Below, in pieces: positions 12,541-22,478 of a stretch of DNA of 64,000 nt. This DNA comes from Brachypodium distachyon. Its lineage: Eukaryota; Streptophyta; Magnoliopsida; Poales; Poaceae. Positions within the stretch are counted from its first letter, which is position 1. Every line of letters begins with the position of its first letter. The notes beneath the pieces were generated by a model that saw only the letters and a program-made list of their open reading frames with translations, was not told where the DNA came from and did not search any database. The stretch lies in contig NC_016134.3 of the NCBI RefSeq assembly GCF_000005505.3, positions 14,614,624 to 14,678,623 on the forward strand, read 5' to 3'. The translations under genes were made by a program, and so were the position numbers.

Positions 12541-12950
12541 CCAAAACAGTTAGCATCCTCAGAGCCGTCAAGGATGAGATCCTGGAAGCCGCCCGGCGCA
12601 TCGTCATCAGAGTCAGAGCAATCAAAATGCGGGTCGGGGCCAAACAGCTCGAGGAAATCGGCCTTGCTCTTCTCGGCCATCCTCTGCTCGTACTCGTCGC
12701 CGTACTTGGCCGGGTCGACCCTGACGTAGCCGTAGCTAGGCCTCGTACTAGTGGCGGACCTGGGCCTGCTACTCCAGGAGCTTCAGCTCCTTCTGGAAGA
12801 TGGAGTCGCAAGCTCTGTTCCACTCGTCGCTATCGAAGCCGCCCTCGTGGTCCACCTCCGGGGTCGTATCTGGGGAACCTGTCCTTCTTGCCGGTTGGAA
12901 TATATGGACGGGCCGCGGGATGCGATGCGGCCCAAATGGAGCCTGGATCA
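12531..12950 (-). pseudogene. unidentified plant gene relic, acidic protein
   Basis: The product is not recognised. Two readable blocks are seen on the minus strand: an upstream one ending EGGFDSDEWNRACDSIFQ and KELKLLE, and a downstream one reading SYGYVRVDPAKYGDEYEQ, then EKSKADFLELFGPDPHFD and an acidic DSDDDAPGG run. Between them are several stop codons and a frame change. A GTATGT donor follows the ANCFGNL end (near 12532). Codon use is GC-rich, unlike the AT-rich surroundings. It looks like a real exon set that has decayed. Confidence 0.5.
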
Positions 12951-13199
12951 TCTTTTCGTGCTATGGAGATTTGGCCCGCCATGTCAGCCCCGTATGCACC
13001 GGCCCGCAACATCGAAACAATCTGCTTTGCTTTGTTTTATCTGGCCAATTCGCCACGTAAAGTTGCACGTTTTTCATCCCCGATATAGTGCGGTGCGGGA
13101 CTCTAAAATTCATTTGACTTGAATGTAGCGAGCAACGCAGAGGCCTACGATTCTGAGAACCCAACAGCAGTAATGTGCGAATATCATTTCATTCCATGG

Positions 13200-14110
13200 G
13201 TCGGCCATGGTAATTCAAATTCATGATTTCTCATAGAATCGGTTAAGATATGTGGAGTATTTGAACAGAATGGAACAACAGAGAGTTAACATACGTGCCA
13301 TGCCATCCTCTGTAACAACTGGACGCAGAGAAATCTCCCAGCCCAACAGCAATAATGGGTCGATATCCTGCCGTGGTAATTGAAATTCCCGATTTTTCAA
13401 AGAATTGGTTAGAACATGTGGTATCGAATGGAACTACTAACTCCCCAAATTGAAATCATATGGCGAGAAGGATACGTGAGAGTCTAAGACCATGACGAAC
13501 AAAATACACGTAATTTTTTTTTGAGAAAATTTCACAAAACCACAATTCGTGCGGTTAGGGTTTCACAAAACCACGGTTGTTGCTAATAGTCGCAACGAAT
13601 CACAATTATTCGAACAGGCTTTCTCACAAAACCCAAATCAGAGGGATTAAGACGTTTGATGATATTTCCGACAGCCCGGCCCACATGTCATATGCCACGT
13701 TGTCTGCTCAGCTTGTTTCCGTCGTCACGTCACTTTCCTACTTGAGACCAAGCTAAGTGAAACCTTAACGGGTCGGGTAGGAAAGTGACGTGGCAACGAA
13801 AACAAACCAGACAAGCCACACGGCATATGACATGTGGGTTCGGCCTGTCAGAAATACCATCAAACGTCTTAATCCCTCGATTGGATTTTGGGAGAAAGCC
13901 TGCCCGAAAAGTTGTGGTTACTTGAGACTATTAGCAACAAACGTAGTTTGTGAAACCCTAGCCGCAAGAACTGTGGTTCTGCGAAATTTACTCAAGAAAA
14001 TTAGTGAATAAAATACACCCCAGTCCAGTGTGATGAATTTCAGAGTACACAAGAAAATGAGTATACACAATTTGAATGAAATGAGAACATTAACAGAATG
14101 ACATAAGCAT
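13200..14110. repeat. host repeat unit, copy 2, split by a foldback element
   Basis: It matches copy 1 (12164-12540) block by block: GCCATGGTAATTCAAATTC at about 13204, GCCGTGGTAATTGAAATTC at about 13369, then the block ending AAAATACAC at about 13505. The continuation (AATAAAATACACCCCAG, GAATGAAATGAGAACAT) resumes only at about 14006, after the inserted element at 13507-14004. Copy 1 thus serves as the empty site. Confidence 0.7.
13507..14004. mobile_element. foldback Mutator-like MITE
   Basis: Two arms of about 235 bp are inverted copies of each other; for example GCGGTTAGGGTTTCACAAA near 13551 pairs with TTTGTGAAACCCTAGCCGC near 13950, and GACTCACGT-type blocks near the centre (GTCACTTTCCTACTTGAG and GTAGGAAAGTGACGTGGC) also pair. 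The flanks repeat GAAYAAAATAC (9-11 bp, one C/T difference) on both sides, the size expected of Mutator-like elements. Comparison with repeat copy 1 confirms the insertion. No transposase. Confidence 0.78.
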
Positions 14111-14111
14111 G

Positions 14112-15486
14112 TAGAGTAAATTACAGAAAACCACCACATTAGCGGTTAGGTTTTCACATAGGTACCAGTATACGTTTTAGTTACTAAAAACCACCGAATT
14201 ACACTAATTTGTTTAGTTGCTAGAGAATAATCACGAAACTGACAAAGGGGTCCACTGATAGGGCCAACATAGCGGGCCAGCGTGGCAACTGACTTGCTGA
14301 GACGTCCGACCTGGCGTGGCGTCTTCCCCACAGTGATCTTCTTCCCATCGCCAGTACTGCAGCAGCAGCTCTCCAGATCCAGTCCGGCGACCTCGCACTG
14401 CACAGCCCCACGTGCATCCTTTTTCCTTGCCTCCGACGTGATGTGCCGCCTCCACCCGCACCAGCCCTCCGCCTGCTCTCCTGCCCTGAGCCTCTCTGCC
14501 ACGACTTCCCCGAAGTTTCGATCTGTGGCGCGTCCGGCGCGCATCCACGACTCCCTTGCGGCTTGCACGGGGAGGCTCACTCCGCCGGCATCGTGGAAGA
14601 CGAAGTGCGGGCGCGGCCCGGGGCAGAGGAGAAAGTGCAGTTCAACGTCTCAGTAAGGGCGGATCGAAGCGTGCGGAGCCAGGGAACTACGCGGCAGCGG
14701 CAAGGGATGCGCTGCAGCAGGTTGCAGAGGCGGCGCGCGAGGAGAAAGAGGAGTGCGGCCGAGCGGCTAGGCGTCAGCGAGGAGCTCGAAGACGGGGCCG
14801 GCGTGGCGGTCCAAGCTTTCGGGTCGACGAGGCCATGTGGAAGCGTGGGCTCCAAGCTTGACGACGCCTGGCCGGAGCTTGAGAAGACGGTCGCGGCCGT
14901 ACGTGGTTCCGGCACGCGGGAGATCCATTCGAGGGCGGCGTTGCGGTGAGGGCTCGCAGAGGCTGCGCGCGGCGAGGACGCAGCAGTGCGTGTGCGCCCC
15001 CTAATCAAAGACGAATTGAGAGAGAGAGGGGTCCGGTCTGGTTGGGAGGAAGGGGAAAGCTATAGCACGCTTGCTTGGAAGGAGGAAGACGGGGAAAGAG
15101 AGGAGAGAGCTAGCTATTGATCCGTCCGCTTTGCTCTACAACGATGATATTGCTATAGCTGATGGGTGAGGGGCTTTGCCGGACTTTGAGCTGATGGGTG
15201 GGAGTTACTACGTGCGTCGATAGCTAGCTATAGTTGATGGATGGGGGCTGCCGGCCTTGGATAAGAAGGTTGCGGCTCACAGCGTCCAAGCAGAGAGGAG
15301 GAAGCTGCAGGGCCTACTTGCCATGCTGACGCCACGGTGGCAAGCCATGCTGGCCCGATAGTGAGCCATCCCTGTCAGTTTAGAGGTTATTCCTTAGCAA
15401 TCGGCCACTTAGTGTAATCCGGTGGTTTTTAGTAAACAAAACGTAGACCGGTACCAATCTGCAATCCTAGCCACTAATTTACTCTA
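14112..15486. mobile_element. Pack-MULE-like element with GC-rich cargo
   Basis: Ends of about 170-180 bp are inverted repeats: TAGAGTAAATTACAG at 14112 against TAGAGTAAATTAGTGG read inward from 15486, with TACTAAAAACCACCG and GGCCAGC blocks in the same order. Between them lies about 1 kb of very GC-rich sequence (14290-15330), unlike the AT-rich ends. This fits Mutator-like elements that carry captured gene pieces. I could not find a clear target-site duplication, and a partial direct copy of the left end follows at about 15489-15521, so the right border is uncertain. Confidence 0.55.
14290..14950 (-). other. GC-rich cargo, possible captured gene fragment
   Basis: An open frame on the minus strand (14580 down to 14146) reads SLPVQAARESWMRAGRATDR, then FGEVVAERLRAGEQ. 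It looks protein-like but I do not recognise a family. Frames on the other strand are also open because of the high GC content, so the coding strand is not certain. No start, stop or splice sites make a full gene. Confidence 0.3.
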
Positions 15487-15521
15487 GCCACTAGAGTAAA
15501 TTATAAAAAACCACCACATTA

Positions 15522-16262
15522 TATATATATATGCTTGCAAGCAAAAGTAGATAGTAGTTCAAAAATAGACGGTTGGATAAACATTACTAGTAGTGCAAAC
15601 ATAGTCCGATCGACAAAATTGGGCGGATCGTCCTACCAACTATTAGTTACAAGCTCCGAAGCTCGTCTGCAACACGATTCATAGTAGTTTCTCCGAAGAC
15701 AGCAGCTGCCGGTCCATGTGAGAAACCGCCGGAGTTCATATAACTTAACACTCCGTTGATAGGTCCTTTTCGAAAAGAAAAAAAACTCGGTTCATAGGTT
15801 AAAATCAGGTGCTCAAACCCAATAGGCCAATAACAAAAATACGTGTATACCCTGGGCCTGCTTGGTCCAATGGGCTTGGCTCTTGCTGGGCCCATGCAGC
15901 TAGCTTCCGGCCTCAGAATTGGTCCACACGGTGTTTCTGTTCCGAAATGCAATGCGTATAGTTTTGACTTATTCTCAAATTTTGTAAAGTATAACCAATT
16001 TTATAATAAAATATGTCAGTATCTATGGCGTCAAATAAAAATTATTAGACTCATTGAGAAATAGTATGTTTTCATAATATCTTAGTTGGACATGGTATGA
16101 GTTGATAATTTTTTTAAGAATTATTTAAAAATGTGACGGTCAACAAAAATTATACGTTTTACATTTATTGTTTTGATGCCCGTGGTCTCGAAGTTGCACG
16201 GTTGTATTTTAGCATGCCTAACTTAACTTGAATCTTCAAGAGTCGTGCAATTTGGAGACAGA
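15522..16262. other. non-coding intergenic sequence
   Basis: It contains a TA microsatellite (about 15522-15532) and AT-rich sequence. I see no supported gene or element. Confidence 0.45.
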
Positions 16263-16578
16263 TTTTTTTATATTTAAGTATGAGAAACACACTACTTGAT
16301 TTCTCTAAACATGTAAAAATGCCACATCATCACACCATTAATTTGTTCACACTTATTTAGTGGAAAACTCATATTTTTTGCACATGCCTGCATGCTAATT
16401 TTCATTAAAGCTATCTCAACTAACTGAAAAATCTATAATCTATCATACAATTTCATTATACATTTTCACTGGATACTCTTTCCTTGCTCTTTTTCACTCA
16501 TGGATGTTAACTAAACATTTCCTCAAAGCTTCTATGTTAACTAAAAATTTCTGCAACAACGTGTGAGGCATCATCTAG
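16263..16578 (+). mobile_element. small Helitron-like element, copy 1
   Basis: It is homologous, in opposite orientation, to the element at 54299-54624: both share AAACMCACTACTTGATTTC near the 5' end and a GAGGCATCATCTAG 3' end followed by T. The 5' end here is more diverged (TTTTTTATATTTAAG instead of TCTTCTATACCTAAG). No coding capacity. The assignment rests mainly on copy 2, which has a clean empty site. Confidence 0.55.
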
Positions 16579-16685
16579 TTCCTATGATGACTGGTCCACA
16601 ACTACACAGTTCCTAAGAGCACACGCTGTGACTAACTATTAGCTAATAACCCACTTCTCTTCTATTTAGTAAGAAAAATATAATA

Positions 16686-16809
16686 CTCTCTACGTCTAAC
16701 AAAAGATGTCCAAAGTTTGTCAAAATTTGGATGTATCTAGACATGACTTAGTGTATAAATGCATTCAAATTTAATCAAAGTTGAGACATTTTTTGTTGGA
16801 TGGACGAAG
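16686..16809. mobile_element. Stowaway MITE
   Basis: Inverted ends CTCTCTACGTCTAACAAAAG and the complement of TTTTTGTTGGATGGACGAAG bound a 124 bp element flanked by TA on both sides. Terminal similarity to CTCCCTCCGTC and the TA target are typical of Stowaway (Tc1/mariner) MITEs of grasses. Internal blocks (TGTCCAAAGTTTGTCAAA and its complement) also pair. Confidence 0.85.
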
Positions 16810-17482
16810 TATTTAAATCTTATAACTTTTATTGTAATTGCTTGGCTTTCCTTTCCGGCACAACCTACCAGACGGTGAGAACGGTCTAGCTAGTGGTCCA
16901 GATGGACGTGCAAATGAAAGGCAAATGCAAGAATTGGAGCAAGAATAGTTTAGTGAATGGCTACTAATTTCACCCCGTTGGCCTAAAAAAAATATCCGTC
17001 TTCAGGTCAAGCACCCCAATGTATAAGTTTGACGGATGCAATTCTTCACTCGATCGATGACCCTATACATGCCAAATCTAAAAAAAAAACAATATATAAG
17101 ACATATGTCGGGTTTTTGTGACGTGTGACTTCACGATGATATGCTCCGGCCCCAAGATATTCTTCTCAGCGCCACGCCATATATCCATGTGCTGTTCGCA
17201 AGTTGGCGTCCCCAAAATATACAGGTCTAGTCTTATCACAGGCTACATCCAACGGTGAGACAGCTCCATATGCCTGTGCAATATATCATGTGTTGTGTGC
17301 TAGCTGTCCCAAGTCGTGGCCTTCAAGTCTCAGACCACCGTATATACGCGCATTTCCTCTTGTACGCATGTTAAAGCCATTTTCTCAGCTGCTTGTGCTA
17401 GCTCTGTGCTTGCTAGCTCTAGCTCGATCGATCTTCCTTCTCCAGGCCAACCATCGAGCTGAAGCTAGAATTCCATCATTCC
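16810..17482. other. promoter and 5' UTR side of the NOI-like gene
   Basis: There is no independent gene. The last 100 bases, rich in CT (TCTTCCTTCTCCAGGCC), probably form the 5' UTR of the gene starting at 17483. Exact promoter elements could not be assigned. Confidence 0.4.
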
Positions 17483-19610
17483 ATGGAGAAGATAATGGAG
17501 GTGAGAGCCGTGCGCGGCGTAAATGGATGGCCGGCCACCAAGAGACCATCCCCTGCATTGCTTTCGTGTGATCGAGGGACGAGGAATATCATATCAATAT
17601 GTTTATGTTTCTAACGAAGATGATCGTGTTTTCAGCAGGAGGGGAAGCAGAAGCAGCAGCAGGAGCGGAGGTCGTCGGTGCCGGCGTTCGGGGAGTGGGA
17701 GGAGACGATGAAGGCCGCCGGCGGCGCGCTGCCGGACTACTCGCTCGACTTCACCAAGATCCGCGCCGCCAGGATGCAGCGCAAGGACGCGCCCCTCTCC
17801 GCCACCTGGCCCGCCGTCCACGAGCTCTCCGCCTCCGGAGACCGGCGCTCGGTCGGCAGCGACACCGATGCCGGCCGCCACCGCCGCCAGCACAGCGACG
17901 GCACCGACCTCCGCCGCCCGCTCCGGCCGGACCGCGCAGCTCCCAAGGTCAGCTAGCTATACCTAAACACGATTACTGTTGCAAGTTCTCAGAGAAAAAG
18001 AAATTGCAATTAGTGCTGCTTAATTCGTAGCATACGCGTTGATTAGCAACGGCTAATTAATCTGAAGTCAAACATATTGGCTAGCTGATATTTCGTAAAT
18101 AACCCGTCCCCGGTCCGTCTCCCTCGAGGCGACCGGGGGAACCCAACCCTAGCCGACACCAAATCCCTTCCCTCCAGATCCCCTTTGCTGCCGCTGCCGC
18201 CGGCCTGGCCGCGGTGGCGGCGGCCTCCCTGCTGCTGCCGAAGGTGGTGGTCGGGGCGGGAGCTTCTCTCTCCTCCGCGGCGTGCGGCGTTCGGCGTGGC
18301 GGCCTCCATGGCGGGCGGGGAAGCTTCGTGGCGCGGCGGCGCTGTCCGGCGTGCCGTCAGCTCCTATGCTCGGCGGGAGTTCCAGGTGGTCGGGGCGGCG
18401 GTTTGGTCGTCCGGATCGGGGGCCTGGCGCCCGGATCCGGCGGTTGGCTGCGTCCCGAGTGGCGGCGAGCGTCTTGCTGGCCGGCTTGGGGTCTGGGGCG
18501 GCGCCCCCAGTGGTGGTTTGTTGCTCTTCTCTCGCCTGCGTTCGTCGTGTGGCTTCGGCTGTCGTCTCTCTTGGCGTCTCTGTTTGCTTCCGCCTGCCAT
18601 GGTTTGATGGGGACGGGTGAAAGCTCAGGCCGGCGGTCGCCGGCTCCGACAATGACGACGCCTGTGGGCGCCGTAGCCCTCCTTGGAGGCATTGTTGTGG
18701 CCCCTCGCTCAGATCCGGGTGAAAACCCTAGGTCCTTTGGACCGGACAGCGGTGGCACATCTGTGTCGCATGCTCCTTGGAGACGTTGTCTTGGTTCTGT
18801 GTTTCCCTTTCGGGTCGGTTGGCTTCCAGTGGATGGCGGGCAGCGGCTTCTTTTGGCTCCCTCCTCGGTCAACGTCGATCTTATGTTTCGTGCTTTGTGA
18901 TGAGCTTCGTGTTCCTAGTGTTGCCTCGGCTGCTCGGTGCTTTTCGACGGCGTGAATGGCTAGCTTCTGACCGCAATCCTCGGGGTTGTCCTGCGGTGGT
19001 CAAGGTTCGTGTGCGGGTAAGTCTCGACTTTGCAATGCCCTTCGACAATGGTCTCGGCGGAGTGAGGTCCTTCGACATTGCCGTTACACTCGTTGGCCTG
19101 TTGCTCTCTTGGCCGCGGGATGACAGCTAAGTTGGCGTGGATGTTTGTGTGTGTTGCAATGTCTCGGTATTGTGTGGCCTTTCGATGGCATTAGGAGTGT
19201 TCCTCTTGCGATGTATGTGTTCCTTGTTGTGGCGATGATCATCATGTAAGCCTTTTCAGTTGCTTTCTTTTCTCTTTATTTGTTCGATTCGCGTATTGTA
19301 TTTCCCAACTCTTAATTAATTGAATCGGCGCTGCCGTTTTCGTCCAAAAAAAAAACATATTGGCTAGCTAGCTGGCGTCATGGCAATTGCTAATGCCAAC
19401 CTGCGTCCGTCGTCGTGCTTCCCACTTGTCTTCGCTGCAATTGACATTTTTCACTTGTGTGTTGTGACGCCAAAAAAATCTTTTATGTGAACTATCACGC
19501 ATTATTATTTAATTTGTGGAGTCATGGTGGTTTGATTTCTGGGTTTGGTAATTTGGCAGGGGAGGAGCAAGTCCAAGGGCTGCTTGTTTGGTTGCATGGG
19601 TGGATGGTGA
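17483..19610 (+). CDS. NOI/RIN4-like protein (AvrRpt2-cleavage-site domain), three exons
   Basis: Exons are 17483-17500, 17639-17947 (or from 17636) and 19560-19610, giving about 125 residues. The ATG (TTCCATGGAG) is followed by a six-codon first exon and a GTGAGA donor. Exon 2 has a Gln-rich start, then the NOI core VPAFGEWEE and YSLDFTKIRAARMQ; VPxFGxW is the site cut by the bacterial protease AvrRpt2 in RIN4 and NOI proteins. Exon 3 gives a short tail, GRSKSKGCLFGCMGGW, whose cysteines could be acylated for membrane attachment, as in RIN4. All joins are phase 0. The acceptor of intron 1 is a tandem NAGNAG (17633-17638), so one codon (CAG) may be optional. Intron 2 carries a 1.27 kb LINE-derived insertion. 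Family members act in immunity or secretion at the plasma membrane; the exact role here is inference. Confidence 0.82.
18087..19353 (+). mobile_element. non-autonomous LINE-derived retroelement in intron 2 of the NOI-like gene
   Basis: The 16-base sequence AACATATTGGCTAGCT occurs at 18071-18086 and again at 19354-19369. The insert ends in an A-run (about 19346-19355) after GCCGTTTTCGTCC, a usual grass LINE 3' end. The first part resembles a GC-rich LINE 5' UTR (GGGGGAACCCAACCCTAGCC). No endonuclease or RT frame is present, so mobilisation was in trans. Long open frames in this stretch exist on both strands because of high GC and are not genes. Confidence 0.85.
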
Positions 19611-20026
19611 GACCGATCAATCAAATTCAAGAAATTAAGGGAAAATGTGTTTGTTCATTTGGTGCGCCAGGACGGGCATGTAATATATATTGGTATCGAG
19701 TTGAAATATGAGCCATGTATAGAAAAAAAAAAGAGATGTGTTTTCTTTTGACTGCTTAATTTGGAAGTCGTTATTTGTTTTTGCTCTGTGTATAGTGATG
19801 TCAGGAAGAAAGAAAGGAAAAGACCGTATGACTATTTTGTACAGTGAGGCTTTGGAAAAGAAAAGAAATAAAGTTGCGACAACTAAATTTCAAGCAGGCA
19901 TGCCATTGAAGTATCAAAGAATCGAAAGGCCACAAACTGTACAAGTAGTGAAGCTCCATGAATGATGATACATACTTCATAATAACTCTGTTAAGAGATA
20001 AAAGGTAAAGGATCTCATTGTCAGAA
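19611..20026. other. 3' side of the NOI-like gene, non-coding
   Basis: AT-rich sequence, presumably 3' UTR followed by spacer. No gene recognised. Confidence 0.4.
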
Positions 20027-20030
20027 CAAA

Positions 20031-20190
20031 AGATGTACAAGGGCGCCAAAAAGAAGGATCCAGGGGCGTATCTGCGAGGCAAAAAGATGTACAGGGGCGT
20101 GAAAAGAAAGAACCAGGGGCATATCTGCGAGGGAAAAAGATGGACAAGGGCGCAAAAAGAAGGATCCAGGGGCCTATCTGTGAGGAAAAA
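20031..20190. repeat. 53-54 bp tandem repeat, three copies
   Basis: Units start at 20031, 20085 and 20138 (AGATGTACAAGGGCG, AGATGTACAGGGGCG, AGATGGACAAGGGCG) and end CAGGGGCNTATCTGYGAGG. The array abuts the 3' side of the U6 copy at 20214-20315. The last unit is shared in degenerate form with the flank of the second U6 gene (TCTATCTGCAAAAG at about 27431). Confidence 0.8.
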
Positions 20191-20213
20191 GGACCGGCGC
20201 AAGAAATCTCGAA

Positions 20214-20263
20214 TTTTTTTGAACCATTTCTCGATTTGTGCGTGTCATCCTTGCGCAGGGGCC

Positions 20264-20295
<32 letters not shown>

Positions 20296-20315
20296 TCGGA
20301 TGTCCCCGAAGGGAT
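20214..20315 (-). ncRNA. U6 snRNA copy without its terminator (probable pseudogene)
   Basis: The body matches plant U6 across about 90 bases, including the 5' stem-loop, the ACAGAGA box and the AGC triad. Two end changes set it apart: the first base is A instead of G, and the 3' end reads GGTTCAAAAAAATTC, so the T-run that stops RNA polymerase III is absent. The next T5 run in the transcribed direction is only at about 20187-20191, so any transcript would be roughly 25 bases too long. A TATA element (20339-20345) is at the expected -24 to -30, and a weakened USE (complement of CGAGGTGGTA, 20370-20379) is at -55 to -64. Confidence 0.88.
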
Positions 20316-20530
20316 GAGATAGTGTGCATCGCGAGCGTTTATAAGCTGGTCTGTATCCTCTTCGCTGAGCGAGGTGGTACTAAACCGTTCCGCACTGCAT
20401 CGCACCAGTGCGCTGGAATAAGGAGTGTTCGGTAGGCCTCTTTCTCCGCAGGCCCATATCACGAAGCGAGCTACGCCTCTTTGTTGCCATTTAACCTATC
20501 GTCAAGATTTTTGTCCGAATAATGGATGGC
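20316..20530. other. U6 promoter region and duplicated flank
   Basis: It includes the TATA and USE of the U6 copy and about 100 bases more (CGCAGGCCCATATCACGAAGCGAG), which resemble the flank of the second U6 gene (CGCAGCCAGCCCATCTAACGAAGCGAACTGGGCC split over 27710-27740). The two U6 loci therefore come from one duplicated segment of about 300 bp. Confidence 0.6.
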
Positions 20531-20678
20531 TGATAAGTGTGTTATATATAGCTTTTTTTCAAGCTTTGTTGTGTGCATTTGGTTCAGATCTCTGTCGAAA
20601 TCATCGCATTTAATCCATAATTTAGTAAGAAAAGCTTGTAAATCTCTCTTTGTTGTCACAGTCTTTGTTGTTATTTAT

Positions 20679-20840
20679 AAATAAGTGGCTATGCCACATC
20701 GTTCTGCTTCTAAAGTTTCACTGAATAAGTGGCTTTTGCCACAGCTTCTCATGTTATCAATAAGTGGCTATGCCACAATTACTTTGCAAGTTCTGGAATC
20801 GGTGCTTTCATAATTTCCGCGAATAAGTGGCAGTGCCACA
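20679..20840 (+). repeat. four copies of a short hairpin motif
   Basis: AATAAGTGGCTATGCCACA or close variants occur at about 20679, 20723, 20759 and 20822. Each has the inverted pair GTGGC/GCCAC around a 3-5 base loop. They lie in the presumed internal part of the degenerate LTR element. Confidence 0.7.
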
Positions 20841-21312
20841 ATCTTTGCATTCATCTTTTATACAAATATCCAGGAATCGTAGCTCAACCTTGGACTGGTT
20901 CACATACTCAATTGAAGTGCTAATTACCATGTTTTCAAGTTATGGAATCCTAAAATGCATTGAATCTTCATTGCATTCAGACCTAAGGTATCATTAACAA
21001 ACAAACTACATTAGTTACAATTATAGTAAACTGAATTTACTTTAATTCCCTTGGCTTCTGCAGTTAACATTTCTGAATTTTGGAATTAAGTTTCGAACTT
21101 GTTGATCTACCTTGTGCTTGATTCCCAATGTCAATTGTTTGCCTTCTTTGAATTTAGTGCATTCAAATCTGAACCAATCCTGTTTTTACTGTTCATGTCA
21201 CTCATTTTTCGGTCAAATTGATTTCAGAGTACATTGCATATTTATTTGCTTGAGGACAAGCACCAATTCAAGTGTGGTGAGGTTGATAAGTGTGTTATAT
21301 GTAGCTTTTTTT

Positions 21313-22338
21313 CAGGCTTTGTTGTGTGCATTTGATTCAGATCTCTGTTGAAATCAGCGCATTTAATCCATAATTTAGTAAGAAAAGCTTGTAAATCTCT
21401 CTTGCACAACTTTTACAGGCTGTTGTTTTTATTTTGCAGTTAGGGTGCAAAAACGCATCTAATTCTTCAATTTGGACCTTACCTACTAGGAAGAAACTTT
21501 ATCACGTGAGAGTTGTACAAAAAGGAGAAGAAAAAGCAAGTTAAGGGATCAAAGTGCAGAGAGAAAGTGACAGTTTCAGGATCTTCTTGGAGAGAAAGGA
21601 GAAAAGCCGCAGGGGCAAATGAAAAAAATGACAATGCCATGCTGCAGCCAGGCCACCATCGCAGGACTTAGGGGGGCACTTCTGTACAGAGGGGGGTTAT
21701 CTTCTCTATCGAGAGGGGCTGGAAAAGAAAAAAAGGGAGGAAACAAAAGAAGAGAAGGGAGGAAAGGAAAACGATGGAGATGGAGATGGATCTACACCCT
21801 CGCTTAACCTAGCTGCGACACCGTCACCAAGATCACCGGAGCACTGAACAAGAATTCTTCCTTCGTCTCCATCCTCTGTTGTCCCTGCTCCAAGCCGAAC
21901 CATCGACTTCCGTCAAGCATGCAGGAGTTCTCTGTAATGGTCTTCTAGTCTCTCCCTTTCTTGATCTTTGATGCTGCTGATCTGTACCTGCAAACAAGAG
22001 ACAAACTTGTTTCTTTTCTTCTGTTTCCCTATGAGTATGCTTGCCACAGATTGAGCTTTTTTGTTGTTGAGAAATTAGTGTACTTTTCTCTATTTGTTCA
22101 GAGTTAGTTGTCCTTTTGTTCTCTGCTTAATTTTTCTTGTGATGTAAAAAACCCCCGAAAAACACAAAAATATAGTTGTTACTTAATTATTCTGTGAAAT
22201 CCTTCCTTCTCTCGTATGTGCTTCTCCTTTGATCTTGAGTGTTTTGCTTGTGTTTTGTCTAGATTCAGTCCCTGTTGCTGTAAGCAAACTACAGAACAAG
22301 CTCTTGATTTGTTATCTTTAAGCTAGATCGGTCAAGTC
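21313..22338 (+). repeat. left arm of a large palindrome
   Basis: About 1026 bp that reappears in inverted orientation at 22479-23512, separated by a 140 bp spacer. Matching blocks include CAGGCTTTGTTGTGTGCATT, CTTCTCTATCGAGAGGGGCT and AAGCTAGATCGGTCAAGTC. Confidence 0.88.
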
Positions 22339-22478
22339 TTTTTTATCAATTCCTCTTTAATCTGTTTGTCTAGCTGTTAGAAACTAGTTAACTGTTTGTA
22401 ATTAGTTCCCTATGAGAGAACACGACAACACTACTTTCTACAATTTGGACCTTACCTATTAGCAAGAAACTTTATCTA

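Noticed and set aside
14443..15008. Open frames of 140-170 codons on both strands
   Set aside because: High GC content keeps all frames open; no consistent start, codon pattern or domain favours one strand, so only a possible cargo fragment is reported.
18185..19130. Several long open frames on both strands
   Set aside because: They lie inside the LINE-derived insertion of high GC content; frames overlap on both strands, have low-complexity translations and no family features.
20018..20317. 99-codon frame with repeats like KGAKKKDPG
   Set aside because: It is a translation of the 53-54 bp tandem repeat running into the U6 copy; no start context or homologue is expected.
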